Counted from the first letter of the stretch, positions 13,060 to 25,181 are shown. The stretch is DNA of 64,000 bases from Impatiens glandulifera (GCF_907164915.1 NC_061863.1:30723258-30787257); one strand, 5' to 3'. The notes: generated from the letters alone by a model not told the origin. Numbers and translations: made by a program.

Positions 13060-16000
13060 ATTCTTGGCAAGATCAGGAACCTTCCAGTTGTGATTTTAAT
13101 TGATACAGACAGCACTCATAACTTTATTAATAGTAGGATAATGAAGAACATTATCCATAACATCCTTCCCACCCAAGTGCTATCGGTTCGAGTGGTAGAC
13201 GCCTCTAACATTCTATGCTCTAGCTTTTGCCAAGATCTGAAATGGTCTATGGAAGGTAAATCTTATCAAACAAACATGAAAGTGCTAAACATGACAGGAT
13301 ACGATATTGTGCTGGACATCGAGTGGTTGATTACTCTAGGTCCTTCCAAATGGGACTTTGAAAAACTAACCATTTGTATTGAAAAGGAATGGATAACCAC
13401 GGTCTTACAAGGCATACCCATACACAGATCAACCTAATGCAGGGTGACCACCTAGAGAAGTTATTAAAGAAAGACAATGTTGATGCCATGGTCCAAGTAA
13501 GAAGGGAAAACGAAGCACAATTTTTCTCACTCACTACAATGGCACTAAAAGATATTTCGGAAGATCTTCAACAAATGTTAGATGACTTCAGTCCAATATT
13601 CCAACAACTTGAAGACTTACCACCAAATAGGGAACAGGATCACCGCATCCCACTAAAGGAAGGCACGGAAGTTGTATGCATGCGTCCTTACCGGTATCCT
13701 GCCCTATAGAAGACAAAAATTGAACATTTGGTCAACGATATGTTGGACAGGGGAGTCATAAGGAGAAATCACAGCTCTTTTGTCGCCCCTGTGGTACTGG
13801 TCCGAAAGAAAGACTTATTCTGGAGAATGTGTATTGATTATAGGCGGCTAAACTCAGCAACCATCAAAGATAAGTTTCCTATCCCGGTTATTGAAGAATT
13901 AATGGAAAAATTGCATGGGTCCAGGTTCTTTTCCAAGCTAGATTTGCGTTCAGAGTTCCATCAGATAAAGATGCATCCAGATGACTACCACAAAATAGCA
14001 TTCCGGACTCACGAAGGCCTGTATGAGTTTTTGGTGATGCCCTTCGGCTTAACTAATGCTCCATCCACCTTTCAAAACTTAATGAACGCAACCCTGAAAC
14101 CATTCCTAAGGAAGTTCGTGCTAGTATTTTTTGATGATATCCTAGTATAAAGCTCGAGCTAGAAGGAACATATCCACCACTTACATAAGGTACTTTCAAT
14201 ATTGCAACATAACGAGTTATTCCTTAACAGGGGAATATGCAATTTTGGGTGCAAGCAAATTTCCTATCTAGGCCATATTCTTGACGATAATGGTGTAGCC
14301 ACTGATCCAACAAAATTAGAAGCAATGAGCACATGGCCAGTTCTAGAATCTACTAAGCAATTGAAAGGGTTCCTTGGTCAGACCGGATACTATAGAAGAT
14401 TTATAAAAGGCTACGGCTCTATAGCACGACCCCTCACTACCCTGTTGAAAAAAGGTCAGTTTGTATAGAATAAAGAAGTTGAAGATGCATTTATGTTGTT
14501 GAAACAGCGTATGATTTCCCCTCCGGTCCTGGCGCTTCCAAACTTCAATATTCCCTTTGTAGTAGAGACCGATGCAAGTGGAGCTGGTATAGGGGTAGTA
14601 TTAATGAAAGAAGGACGACCCATTTCATTCATAGGCAAGGCAATTGAACTAGAGAAGTTACCATCATCCACGTATGAAAAGTAGCTAATGACATTGACCT
14701 TTGCGGTGGAGAAGTGGAGATCCTACCTTAGATACAAGCAATTCATAGTGAAGATCGATCATAAAGCTCTCAAATACTTGCTGGAACAAAGAGTTCAAAC
14801 CTCGTTACTAGAAAAATGGCACTACAAATTGGTGGGATACGATTTTATTGTTTAATATAAAAGGGGAAAAGAAAACCTGGTGGCAGATGCTTTGTCCAGG
14901 CGGGTAGTAGGGGTCCAATATACAGGAATTTCGGTCTATCACACTGCCATACAAAAACAAATTCAGGAAAGCTATGAAGAAGATCTCAACTTAGCCAAAG
15001 TCATTTGTGAAATTCGTGTTAATGTTGATTCTCACCTTGAATGCTCATATGACCAAGGGATGTTAAGAAAAAGGGACTGACTGGTGGTGGGAAAGAATAA
15101 TGATCTCAGAAATACCTTAATTGCAGCCATGCATTTGGGAGAAGAAGGGGAACATTCGGGGACGCTGGTCACCTAGAAGAAAATGCAGTTAGTTTACTCC
15201 TGGCCAGGGATGCTTAAAGATATTAGAGAATTTGTTCGAACTTGTGAAGTTTGCCAAAAGAATAAATCTGATAACTCGGTGTATAAGGGTCTACTTCAGC
15301 CCTTAGCAATTCCTAATCGATTTTGGGAATCAGTCTCCATGGATTTCATTGAAAGCTTGCCTAAGTCAAAAGGTAAAAGTGTTATATTTGTGGTAGTTGA
15401 CAGACTATCGAAAATGGCCCACTTTATGAGTCTGCAAAACTCTTTTTTTGCCCGGACAATAGTTGAACTATTTGTGGACAACGTTTCCAAGCTCCACGGA
15501 ATGCCAACAACCATCATCAGCGATCGGGATAAAGTGTTCTTAAACACCTTCTTGCGGGAATTTTTAAGGATACAAGGAATAAAGCAAGCTTTATCTTCAG
15601 CCCATCACCCCCAGACGGATGGCCAGACCGAGATAGTCAACAAATGTTTGGTCACTTATCTACGCTGCATGCCCGGCCAAACTCCGGAAGATTGGGTACA
15701 CTAATTGTCCTTGGCTGAATGGTGGTATAACACTAATTTCCATACAGAAATACACACAACACCTTTCGAAGCAATATATGGATACCCTCCTCCTGTCCAC
15801 ACCGTATGTAGCAGCAAACTCGAGAGTGGAAGAAGTGGACGTATCATTAACAGCCAGGGAAGCCACACTCTAACTCATAAAATTTCATTTAAAAAGAGCC
15901 CAGAATCGTATGAAGTAGTAGCAGGACAAAAAAGAGAAAATATGTCACGTTGCAAGTGGGTAGATGTGCATGGGTGAAGTTATAGTCATATAGACAATGC

Positions 16001-16160
16001 TCGGTCCAAAAGTTATTCCACAAGCTCTCACCAAAGTATTTTGGGCCATTTCAAGTACTGGAAAGGATTGGGGAAGTTGCTTACAAGCTGGAAGTCGGGA
16101 CCAACACTAGGATACACAATGTCTTCCATGTCTTGCAATTAAAATCATTCTAAGGAACCC
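13060..16160 (+). pseudogene. Ty3 pol remnant (PR-RT-RH-INT)
   Basis: The protease motif at about 13086-13125 reads VVILIDTDSTHNFI: the usual D-T/S-G active site has D in place of G. RT runs about 13728-14150 with [26 protein letters not shown] and FDDILV (usually YDDIL), then a stop. RNase H (ETDASGAGIGVVL) is at about 14560-14615 and LVADALSRR at about 14880. Integrase runs 15120-15990: the zinc-binding HHCC region is interrupted by a stop, the core has SMDFIESLP and ISDRDKVF, and a stop follows at about 15705. The 3' part (RIHNVFHV) ends at about 16150. At least eight stops or frame breaks make it non-coding. Confidence 0.85.
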
Positions 16161-16190
16161 CTACTGCTATTGAAAATATTCCCCAACTTA

Positions 16191-16620
16191 TCATAACTAT
16201 ATTTTAATTCTGTTTTCGTATCATAATTATATTTTAATTCTGTTTTTCTATTTCCCACAAAAATGATTGTTGATTAAGTCCCTAAAAGTTGTTGTAACAG
16301 AATTATAACCGACTACTCTTGGGTAATTCAGCCGCTATATATGCTGATGCCCACCCCCCTTTTGGGTATGAATGAAAGCTTTGTGAAAGTTCTTACTCTT
16401 AATTATATTCTCGTCTTGAACCTCTATCTTGGACTGTTAGGTATATTCTAGCAGTATTCTCTTCTCATCTTTGTTTCTTCTTTCCTTTAACCTTGAATTC
16501 TCTTCCCACACTATTTCCGCTGCGCTTGATTATAGAATACCAAACTCGATCCCAGCAATCAAGAACTCAATTCTTGAAATAAAGAACTCAGAAAGCTAAG
16601 TTATAATTCAAGTCATAACA
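16191..16620 (+). repeat. 3' LTR of the Ty3 element, 5'-truncated
   Basis: It matches the 5' LTR from about its position 90 onward and ends AGTCATAACA before the CATTT duplication. Its first part, the polypurine tract and the pol 3' end are missing. At the junction the segment TCATAACTATATTTTAATTC occurs twice (16191 and about 16221), a short tandem duplication. Confidence 0.8.
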
Positions 16621-16625
16621 CATTT

Positions 16626-17611
16626 CTACGTACATACTTAAATATACCATCTTGAGAGTATACCATTTGAGAGTTAGTATGATATTCACACTTAATTATT
16701 AAATCAAAATTCAAATAAAATATTTAATTGAAGAGACATATTATACTATATTAGTATAATATATATATATATATTAAAATATATTATATAAAGAAAATAA
16801 ATTAATATTTAGTTTGAAAATAATAATTTTTTCATTATTATATTAATATATATATATATAATAAATAAGTACATTTATTTATAATTTAAAAATTTTTTAA
16901 TTATGTGTTTTTCTATTTTTTTTCATGCATTTGTTTTTAATTCACTTTATTATAGAGATAAATAAGTTTAATGTATACTTAAATTTTTTTAATTGTATAT
17001 ACATAAAAATATATTATATTATACCGTTTTAAACACTATAAAATTTATCATTTACATTAACAAATAAAATATAATAGTATTAACAATAGAGTTGTAAACC
17101 CAAAAAACTCTTGTTGCGGAAAAAACTCTAGGTTCGAGAAATTTTAACATTAGTTCTGTGTTAGAAATCTTTTTTAATAAAACATTATTTTAAAAGATTT
17201 ATAGAAATATCTCCTGACTTTATAATAATTAATTTCTTATCAAATTTTAAATAATCTTTTAGATTTTAAAATAATCCAACTAAAATTTGATTAAGGAAAT
17301 ATGTATTTAAATTAATTTAAAATAATTATTTAAAATAGTATTTATTTGATAAAATTCGCCAATTGATTTTTTTTTTATAAAATCAAAAAAATTATACATA
17401 TATAAATGTATTTTTTATTAGAGTCTATTTTTGGTTCGGTATTTGATAATACTCGGGAAAGAGCTTTCACGCTATATCCTTAATTTATAAAATCATGACT
17501 TTTGAAAATTGGTTTTATTACTTTTTATTTAACCAATTATTCTTTAAATTCTAGATATTCACATGTGTTTCTGATATTTAAAATTATAAAAACAATATTT
17601 AAATGCTGGTA
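16626..17611. other. AT-rich spacer, no gene seen
   Basis: Simple AT-rich sequence with short (TA)n runs near 16763 and 16850. No coding signal. Confidence 0.5.
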
Positions 17612-18367
17612 CAGTAAAACCTCGATAAATTAATACCCTTGGGACCGGGAAAAATTATTAATTAATCGAAATATTAATTAATCGATAAATTAATAATTTA
17701 TTAATTTATCGAGATATTCATGAATTTTAGTAAATTAAATAAATTCTGAATGTAATTAAATTATAGATGCGTGAATTTAAATAAATTAAATACATTCAAG
17801 AATATTACTAAACCTAATTCATTAATGAATTTAAACTAAGTTCATGAATATAAATAATAATTAAACAAACACATTCATGTACCTATACATAGTTGTAGTA
17901 CTAGTACTGTATACAAATCATTAACAATGTTATGGAAAATGAGAAAGAAGATGAAGTAGAAGATGACAGTATAGAGTTGGAGCCGGTCTCACGAAAGAAT
18001 GTCCTTCAAGCAACAATTACATTGCGTAATTTTCTCTTGCAATATGAACATAGTATGCCACAGCTCCATAATGCATTAAGAATGATTCAAGTGAAGTACA
18101 AGGTGACATCAATTTCAAAAGGAAGCAAATTACATTAGAGTCTTATTATAAAAATACATCTTAGAATAAATATCTATAATTTTGATGTAATATAGAATTA
18201 TTAATTTATATAATATATGTGACTTATATGCATTAATAAAAATATATTATCTTATAAATTTAGCGAATTATTAATTTATCTTAATGGTCTCGAGTTGGGA
18301 CTACAAAAATTTATTAATTAATCGAGGTTATTAATTTATCAAGTATTAATTTATCGAGGTTTTACTG
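17612..18367. mobile_element. Pogo-type (Tc1/mariner) element, 756 bp, TA target
   Basis: Both ends show CAGTAAAACCTCGATAAATT in inverted orientation, flanked by TA (17610-17611 and 18368-18369). This is the terminus known from plant pogo-like elements of the Emigrant/Lemi type. The ends also carry repeated ATTAATTAATCGA words that extend the inverted repeat to about 80 bp. The interior holds a transposase remnant (17932-18138). The element is too short to be autonomous. Confidence 0.85.
17932..18138 (+). pseudogene. C-terminal remnant of a pogo-like transposase
   Basis: 68 codons contain ATITLRNFLLQYEHSMPQLH, followed by KSKLH-type basic residues. An acidic run then a TLRNFLLQYE helix resembles the extreme C-terminus of plant pogo-like transposases. 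The catalytic DDE part is absent, so this is the edge left by an internal deletion. Family assignment rests on the flanking TIRs plus this short match. Confidence 0.55.
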
Positions 18368-18589
18368 TACATAAAACTAATGTCGACAATTAATGAAGAA
18401 AGTACCTGAAAAATATCAGTTGAAAATATTATGATTTTAAAAAAATCCCAAATAGGCCCTTATCAAATAGGTTTTTGTAGAAGTTGACAAACTTGCCACA
18501 GAAATTACTAACAATTAATGTGTTGGAACGAACATATATAAATGATTGTGGTACTATCAATAAATAACTTTATCTTGTTGTGAATTGGT

Positions 18590-19615
18590 GGAATCTATGT
18601 TGTGCACCTATTTATGAATAGGGTTTTAGTTGGATCATGTGTGTATGATCACGATTTCTTATCAAAAGATAAGATTTTGTACCTATCGAAAGATATAATT
18701 TTTATACCTATACAGAGATAGAGTTTTGATTTGATCGTGTATGAATGATCGCAATATTTATTGACATATAATGTTTTGGTACCTATCGAGAGATAGGGTT
18801 TGGTCGGATCATGTATGAATGATCACGGTATTTATAGACATATAAGGTTTTAGTACATATCGAGATATATGTTTTTGTCGAATCAGTTACGAATAATTGT
18901 GGTACTTATCGACATATAAGGTTTTGATACCTATCGAGAGATATGGTTTTGTTGGATCATGAACGAATGATTGTGGCAATTATCGACAGATAAGGTTTTT
19001 ATACTTATTAACAAAAGGGGTTTTGTTGGATCATGTACGAATGATCATGGTACTTATCAACATATAAAGTTTTGGTACATATCGATAGATATGGTTTTAT
19101 CGTATCATGTACAAATGATTGCGGTACTTATCAAAAAATAATGTTTTTGTACCTATCAACATATAGGATTTTATCGGATCATGTATGAATGATCGCGATA
19201 CTTATCGACATATAAAATTTTTGTACATATCGACATATAGGGTTTTGGTATAATCGGGTAAAAACAATATCTTTTACCTATCGAGAGATAAGGTTTTCTT
19301 GGATCATATACGAATGATCATGGGTAATTATCAATAAATAATGTTTGATACTTATCAAGAGATAGAATTTTGATGAATCGTATACAAATGATATGTTGTA
19401 CGTATCGAGAGATAGAGTTTAGTCAGATCATATAAAAATGATCACACGTACTCAACAACAAATAAGGTTCAATACTTATCGAGAGATAGGGTTTTGATGA
19501 ATTTTATACAAACAATGTCTTGTACCTATCGAGAGATAGGGTTTGGACGGATCATATAAAAATGATCTCGGGTACTTATCAATAGATAATGTTTAATACC
19601 TATCAAGAGATTCCA
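18590..19615. repeat. Minisatellite, about 75-80-bp unit
   Basis: About a dozen diverged units combine GGATCATGTA(C/T)GAATGATC, a TACTTATCGACATATAAGG segment and ACCTATCGAGAGATAGGG. The inner ATCGAGAGAT/ATCGACATAT words alternate, so each unit is itself two half-units. No coding potential. Confidence 0.85.
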
Positions 19616-20095
19616 AAACCGATGTGGAGTCTAAAGTTGAAGCTGAAGATAAGGAAGACAAGAATATATAAACTCAAGTTGAAGATAACAAAGGTAAAAG
19701 CCCTGAAATTTTCAAAAACAATTCTTTCTATCAAATCAGAATGGGCTCGTACAAAGAGAGAATTCAAAAAGAGAAACAATAATACTCATCATCCTCTTCA
19801 ATACAATCTCCTTTTATCGTTAGAAGAAGAGGAAGAGGGAGAGGAAGGGGAAGAAGGCCTCTCAATGAAGATATATGGCATGCAAAAATCCCAAGTTGGG
19901 ATGGTTAGGTTTGAATATAGTGTTTTTATTTGTAATCTCTGTTTTTTTTTAGAATGTATAAATGCTACTAATCAATTTTTTAGGGTTTTTTTTATTGTCA
20001 TCCTTAGTCATAGCTAAGGTTTGTCTAACTTTGATTTTTGAGCCTCCCGCTTTTGGGATTTTAATGAAATGGTTTTAACCGTTTTTTCAAAAAAA
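19612..20095 (+). other. Unidentified insert with Arg/Glu-rich open frame
   Basis: The minisatellite stops abruptly at about 19612. A purine-rich stretch follows, open in one frame to 20017 and in another frame with a GRGRGRGRR run (about 19829-19856). It ends in TTTTTTCAAAAAAATTTAG after GCCTCCCGCTTTTGGGATTT. This could be a 5'-truncated LINE-like insert. No domain is recognisable and no target duplication was found. Confidence 0.3.
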
Positions 20096-20445
20096 TTTAG
20101 TCCTCAACACCTAGGACCGAAGAAAACTAGCATTGGGTTAACCCGCAACCTAGAATCCTTAGCAAATAGGACCAAGGAAAATTAGCTAGAGGCTAACCTA
20201 TGACCGAGTTTTCTTCGCATTCAGGACCGACAAAATTATCCTTTGGTTAACCTATGACCAAGAATTCTCGCACCCGACCAAGAATTCCCTAACCTCAACC
20301 GAGAATTTTAGCACCTCGATCGATGGTCTGTAACTCCCCAATCGAGAATCCCCAAATCCCAATTGAATGGGTTATGACCTAGAACTGAGAATTTGAGCCC
20401 CGACCGATAAAAATCGCACTTAAGACCGTGGACACCGGGTCCTAA
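20095..20445. repeat. Degenerate GACCGAGAAT repeat
   Basis: Many short, diverged copies of GGACCGA(G)AAT and CTATGACC(A/G)AGAATT, separated by GGTTAACC. The same words in reverse orientation (CTCGGTCCT) fill 41390-41990. No coding potential. Confidence 0.6.
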
Positions 20446-20824
20446 GGTTTATTTGGTTGAATTTTAATATAATAAAATTATTTTTTTCATTTTGGGATCC
20501 TAAACTATTTTCAAAAAATCCAAAAAAAATAGAAAATTATTTCAAAATATTTTTAGAATATTTTCATAAAAATATTTTAATATTGGCTTTTAAGGAATTT
20601 ATTTTTAAGTCTTAATTCCTTTAAAACTGATGTTCTTTAGGTATATTCCTCCCTATTCATCGTTATCAGCTACATGTACTAGAATTTAAATATTGTTGTT
20701 ATACTGTTGAATACGCAAAAACCTATTCATGTCTATGACCAAATGAATAATTGATTAAAATTTATACAACCAATTTTTAAACGCCAAGATTATAAAGTAG
20801 AGACCGTTTTTAAACGAATATGAA

Positions 20825-21107
20825 CGATGAAGCGCGAATGTTTTTTCCCGAGAATTACCAAACTACGAACAACGTCCGTAAAAAAATGAAAACTATCAGT
20901 CAATCGTGTCCATAAAAATCAGAAATTATCAGTCAATCTTGTCCGAAAAAAATAGACACTACCAATCAATAGTGTTCGTTAAAAAACATACACAATTAGT
21001 GAATAGTGTCCCTAAAAAAGGACATTATTGGCCTTTTTTGCAAAAGCATTCATTTTCGTCCAAAAATTTTCAAACATTTTTTAAATTGAGTCCGTTTATA
21101 GGTCAAT
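20825..21107. repeat. Short minisatellite broken by the copia insertion
   Basis: Units of about 35-40 bp contain GTCC(G/A)TAAAAAA and ACTATCAGTCAATC. The array continues on the far side of the copia element (AACGTCCGTTTTTTTAGACA at about 25182), which shows that the element inserted into it. Confidence 0.65.
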
Positions 21108-21513
21108 TGTTGGGAAAAACCTTGACAGAAACACAAAAGAAGAAAAAACCAAACGAAAGAACACTAACAGAATTTGATAACGGAGTTCGGCCAAAATGTT
21201 GTCTACGTCTCTGAGCACTAAGTCAATCAATTAATAAGGATAAAGAGATACAAATTTGGGTGCTATAAACCAAAGAGGGGAGAGTTTCTTTTATACACTA
21301 AGAAACTTCTCCAACTCCCATCATCTTCCGATGTGGGATTTATGCTAATTGTGAATATAGTTTTTTTTATATACTAAGAAACTTCTTTCACTCCCATCAT
21401 CTTCCGATGTGGGATTTATGCTAATTGTGAATATAGTTTCTTTTATATACTAAGAAACTTCTTTCACTCTCATCATCTTCCGATGTGGGATTCTAATTGT
21501 GCCAAAAACAACA
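21108..21513 (-). repeat. Copia 3' LTR
   Basis: 406 bp, preceded on the minus strand by the purine tract AAGGTGGAGATT. It contains three copies of a roughly 77-bp unit (AGTTTCTTTTATA(T/C)ACTAAG ... CATCATCTTCCGATGTGGGA) near 21284, 21358 and 21435. Confidence 0.9.
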
Positions 21514-21599
21514 AATCTCCACCTTGGCACAATATCCAACTACTAATCTTCAATATTAAAAAATAAACCTTCAGTGCTTCCAATTGGCGCTCTTCAGTG

Positions 21600-24500
21600 C
21601 TGACTCAAACGCGGAATGTGTTTACCAAATCTAAACAATTAGATTTGGTTTTCCCCATGTCTTTCATCTAGAACTCTCTACCCAGTTGAGCCTTCAATTT
21701 ATCAACTTCATATTGGCTTTTTGATGCTATCAACATATCATCAACGTACAAGAGTAGATAGATGTAAGACTCATCTTGCAATTTTCGCAAATACACACAT
21801 GAACTGAATCTGTTTCTTGTGTACTTGTGCTCAATCATAAACTTATCAAGTCGCGTGTATCATTGTCTAGACGATTGCTTCAACCTGTACAATGATATGT
21901 TCAACTTGCAAACCCAATTTTCTTTATCAGCAACTTTGAATCCATCTTGTTGATAAATGTAGATTTCCTCGTTTAAATGACCGTGTATGTCTGCGGTCTT
22001 CACATCTGGTTGAGCTAGCTCCAAATTCATTTGCGCTACCAAGGCCAACAAAATTCCAATGGAAGAGTGTTTAACAATAGTAGAAAGTACCTCATTATAA
22101 TCACCTCCTTCCTTCTGAGCGTAGTCTTTAGCTACCAATTTTTCCTTGTAGCGAACATCAAACTTTTTAGGAAATCCTTCTTTCTTAGCAAAGATCCATT
22201 TGCCATCAATAGCCTTCTTCCCTTTTCGTAGATGCGTCAACTTGCATGTCTCATTCTTCTGAATAGATTGCATCTCATCTTCCATAACACCTCTCCTTTT
22301 TCCATTTTCAGTACTTCGACTAACATCTGAAAAAGTGGATGGAACATCATCTACGACTAGAAGTGCATAGGCCGTCATGTCAACAAACCGACCTGGTTTT
22401 TGAATAACTCGTCTTAGCCTATTCACAGCAATTGATTCACTTTGTTCTGAAGGTTCTTGGGTCAGAACCTTTTCCACATTTAACTCTTTGTCTGTCGTCG
22501 GAGAGTCACTTCTAGTTGGGCTTATCTTTATCTGCTCAAACTCCACCTGTTGCGGAGTACAATCGATCTTGTCTGGTGTTACCTTATTCAACATTGAATA
22601 ATCATCAAAAGTAACATCTCTACTGATAATGGTTTTTTTTGCATCCAAACACTAGAGGCGATACTCTTTAACTCCTGTAGTAAATCCCATAAAAAGAGCC
22701 TTCTTTCCTCGTGGATCCAACATTGATTCAACTACATGATAATATGCAGCAGAACCAAAAATATGCAAAGAATCATAATCAGTTGCAGGTTTTCCAGACC
22801 ATACCTCTAATGGAGTCTTGCCACCAAGTGCAGATGATGGTAGGCAATTTACCAAATGTTGAGCGTATGACACAGCTTCTGCCCAAAATTTCATGTCTAA
22901 CCCAGCATTAGACAACATACATCGAACTTTCTCCACCAATGTCATGTTCATACGTTCCGATACTCCATTCTGCTGTGGTGTTTTTCTATCTGTGAAGTGT
23001 CGAACTATGCCACACTCTTGGCATAACTTCTGGAATGGATCATTCTTGTATTCTCTACCGTTATCAGTTCGTAGAACTTTGATCTTTCTTCCTGTCTTGT
23101 CTTCAACTTGAGTTTTCCATTTAAGAAAAATCTCAAACACTTCACCTTTGTTCTTCATTGTAAACACCCATACTCTTCTGGAAAAATCGTCAACAAAAGT
23201 AACAAAGTAATGTCTACCTCCAAGAGAAGGAGTCTTAGCAGGTCCCCAGACATCTGAGTGCACATAATCCAAAATACTCTTGGTATTATGCATAACAGTG
23301 CCAAATTTTACTCGCCTTTGTTTTCCCAGAATACAATGTTCACAAAAATCTAACTTACAAACTTTTGTACCTTTCAACAATCCTTGCTTGACAAGAGTTT
23401 GCATAGATTTCTCACCAGCATGCCCCAATCGCATATGCCATAGCTTTGTTGCCTCTAACTCCTTACTGCTCCCGGAAGTTGATACACATGATGTCCTATT
23501 AACTGTACTACCTTGATAGTAATACAAATTATTACTCTTCCTGATAGCTTTCAACATCACTAGCGCTCCAGATATTACTCTAAGAACTTCATTTTCCAAT
23601 TTCACATGTAGGCCTTTCGACTCCAAGGCCCCAAAGAAATGAGATTCTTTTTCATATTCGGTATGTACCGAACATCTCTAATAATTCGGGTGGATTCGTC
23701 ATCATTCCTCAGCTTGATTGAACCTATCCCCTTTATTTTACATGTATTAGCATCTCCCATGTAAACAACTCCACCATCTAGCTCCTTAAAGTCAAAAAAC
23801 CACTTTCGAACTGGTGTCATATGATAAGTGCAGGCTGAGTCCAGTATCCACGCATCAGGATGTGATGTTGTGTGTGACATCGATAAAGAGTATTCTGAAT
23901 CTGCATCACCTTTGTTTTCTGCAACATTCGCATCTTCAGAATTTTTCTCTTTCTTCTTCAACTTTGGACAGTTAATCTTCCAATGTCCTTTCTCACGACA
24001 GAAAGCACATTCATCTTTGACAACTCTACTTTCAGATCTTCTTCCTTTCCATTTTGATTTGCTCTGCTGACGGCCCCTGACCATCAATGCTTCATCTGCT
24101 GTACCTACTTTACTTTTTCTTTTATCCTGTTTTCTCAATTCATAACTATATAAAGCAGAACTTACAGCATCAAGAGAAACATTTCCCTTCCAATGAAGTA
24201 ACGTTGTTTCTAAGTGTTCAAATTCATCAGGAAGGGACGATAGCAACATCAACGCAAGATCTTCATCCTCAAACCTAACGTCAAAGTTTAACAGATCTGC
24301 TACTAATTCATTAAACTTAGTTATATGCTCATTCATAATAGTACTTGATTGGTAATCAAACCGGAACAGTCGCTTCTTCATAAGGAGCTTATTCTGACCA
24401 CTCTTCTTCAGAAATTTATCCTCCAATGTTTGCCACAGTTTCTGTGCAGAGGTTTCATTCTTCACAGCATACTTTTGCTCTCTGGACAGACAAGATCGAA

Positions 24501-24738
24501 TTGTTCCGCACGCCAACCGATTCATGATACTCCACTCTTTTTCTTCTATACCATCTGGTTTTCCGACCTCAATAGCAACATCTAGACCCTGCTGAAAAAG
24601 ACAATCTAGAACCTCACCTTGCCACATGCCGAAATGCCCAGTTCCATCAAAGATCTCCACCGCAAACTTCAAATTCAACATCGGTGTCCTCGTCCAAGAT
24701 GACGAAGGAGTTGACGCCCCTTTTGAAGACTCCACCAT
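21600..24738 (-). pseudogene. Copia gag-pol, interrupted
   Basis: The start is ATG 24738 (MVESSKGASTPSSS). The gag has a CCHC knuckle (CAFCREKGHWKINC, about 24005-23965) and the protease a D-S-A site (ILDSACTYHMT) where DSG is usual. A frameshift lies at about 23602-23626 in the GAG-pre-integrase region. Integrase has the HHCC finger (WHMRLGHAG ... CEHCILGK) and the DDE core (DVWGPA, DNGREY, QQNGVSER). A stop at 22652-22654 replaces the W of YRLWCLD, and a second stop at about 21857-21859 replaces the W after SSRQ. RT runs to YVDDMLIASKSQ (about 21752-21717). After MKDMGK the RNase H domain is absent. Both stops are one-base changes of TGG. Confidence 0.9.
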
Positions 24739-24754
24739 GCCAAGGACGAACCTT

Positions 24755-24769
24755 CGGCTCTGATACCAC
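24755..24769 (-). other. Copia primer-binding site
   Basis: On the minus strand TGGTATCAGAGC follows the 5' LTR within 2 nt, an exact match to the initiator-Met tRNA primer site. Confidence 0.9.
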
Positions 24770-24770
24770 T

Positions 24771-25176
24771 TGTTGGGAAAAACCCTGACAGAAACACAAA
24801 AGAAGAAAAAACCAAACGAAAGAACACTAACCGAATTTGATAACGGAGTTCGGCCAAAATGTTGCCTACGTCTCCGAGCACTAAGGTTATCAATTAATAA
24901 GGAAAAAGAGATACAAATTTGGGTGCTATAAACCAAAGAGGGGAGAGTTTCTTTTATACACTAAGAAACTTCTCCAACTCCCATCATCTTCCGATGTGGG
25001 ATTTATGCTAATTGTGAATATAGTTTCTTTTATATACTAAGAAATTTCTTTCACTCTCATCATCTTCCGATGTGGGATTTATGCTAATTGTGAATATAGT
25101 TTCTTTTATATACTAAGAAACTTCTTTCACTCTCATCATCTTCCGATGTGGGATTCTAATTGTGCCAAAAACAACA
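24771..25176 (-). repeat. Copia 5' LTR
   Basis: 406 bp with the same internal triplication as the 3' LTR. It is followed by the TCAAT target duplication on the right. Confidence 0.9.
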
Positions 25177-25181
25177 TCAAT

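Larger units (their letters stand above)
11391..16620 (+). mobile_element. Ty3 (gypsy) LTR retrotransposon, decayed
   Basis: A 5-bp target duplication CATTT lies at 11386-11390 and 16621-16625. The order is LTR, primer-binding site, gag, protease, reverse transcriptase, RNase H, integrase, LTR on the plus strand, which is the Ty3 order. The coding region carries many stops and frameshifts, and the start of the 3' LTR is missing, so the copy is non-functional and old. Total length is about 5.2 kb. Confidence 0.9.
21108..25176 (-). mobile_element. Ty1/copia LTR retrotransposon, internally deleted
   Basis: Two 406-bp LTRs (21108-21513 and 24771-25176) start TGTTGGG and end AACAACA, and are flanked by TCAAT at 21103-21107 and 25177-25181. 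On the minus strand the order is primer-binding site, gag, protease, integrase, RT, which is the copia order. The RNase H region is missing and the frame is broken. The LTRs differ at about a dozen of 406 sites by eye, so the insertion is moderately young. Confidence 0.95.
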
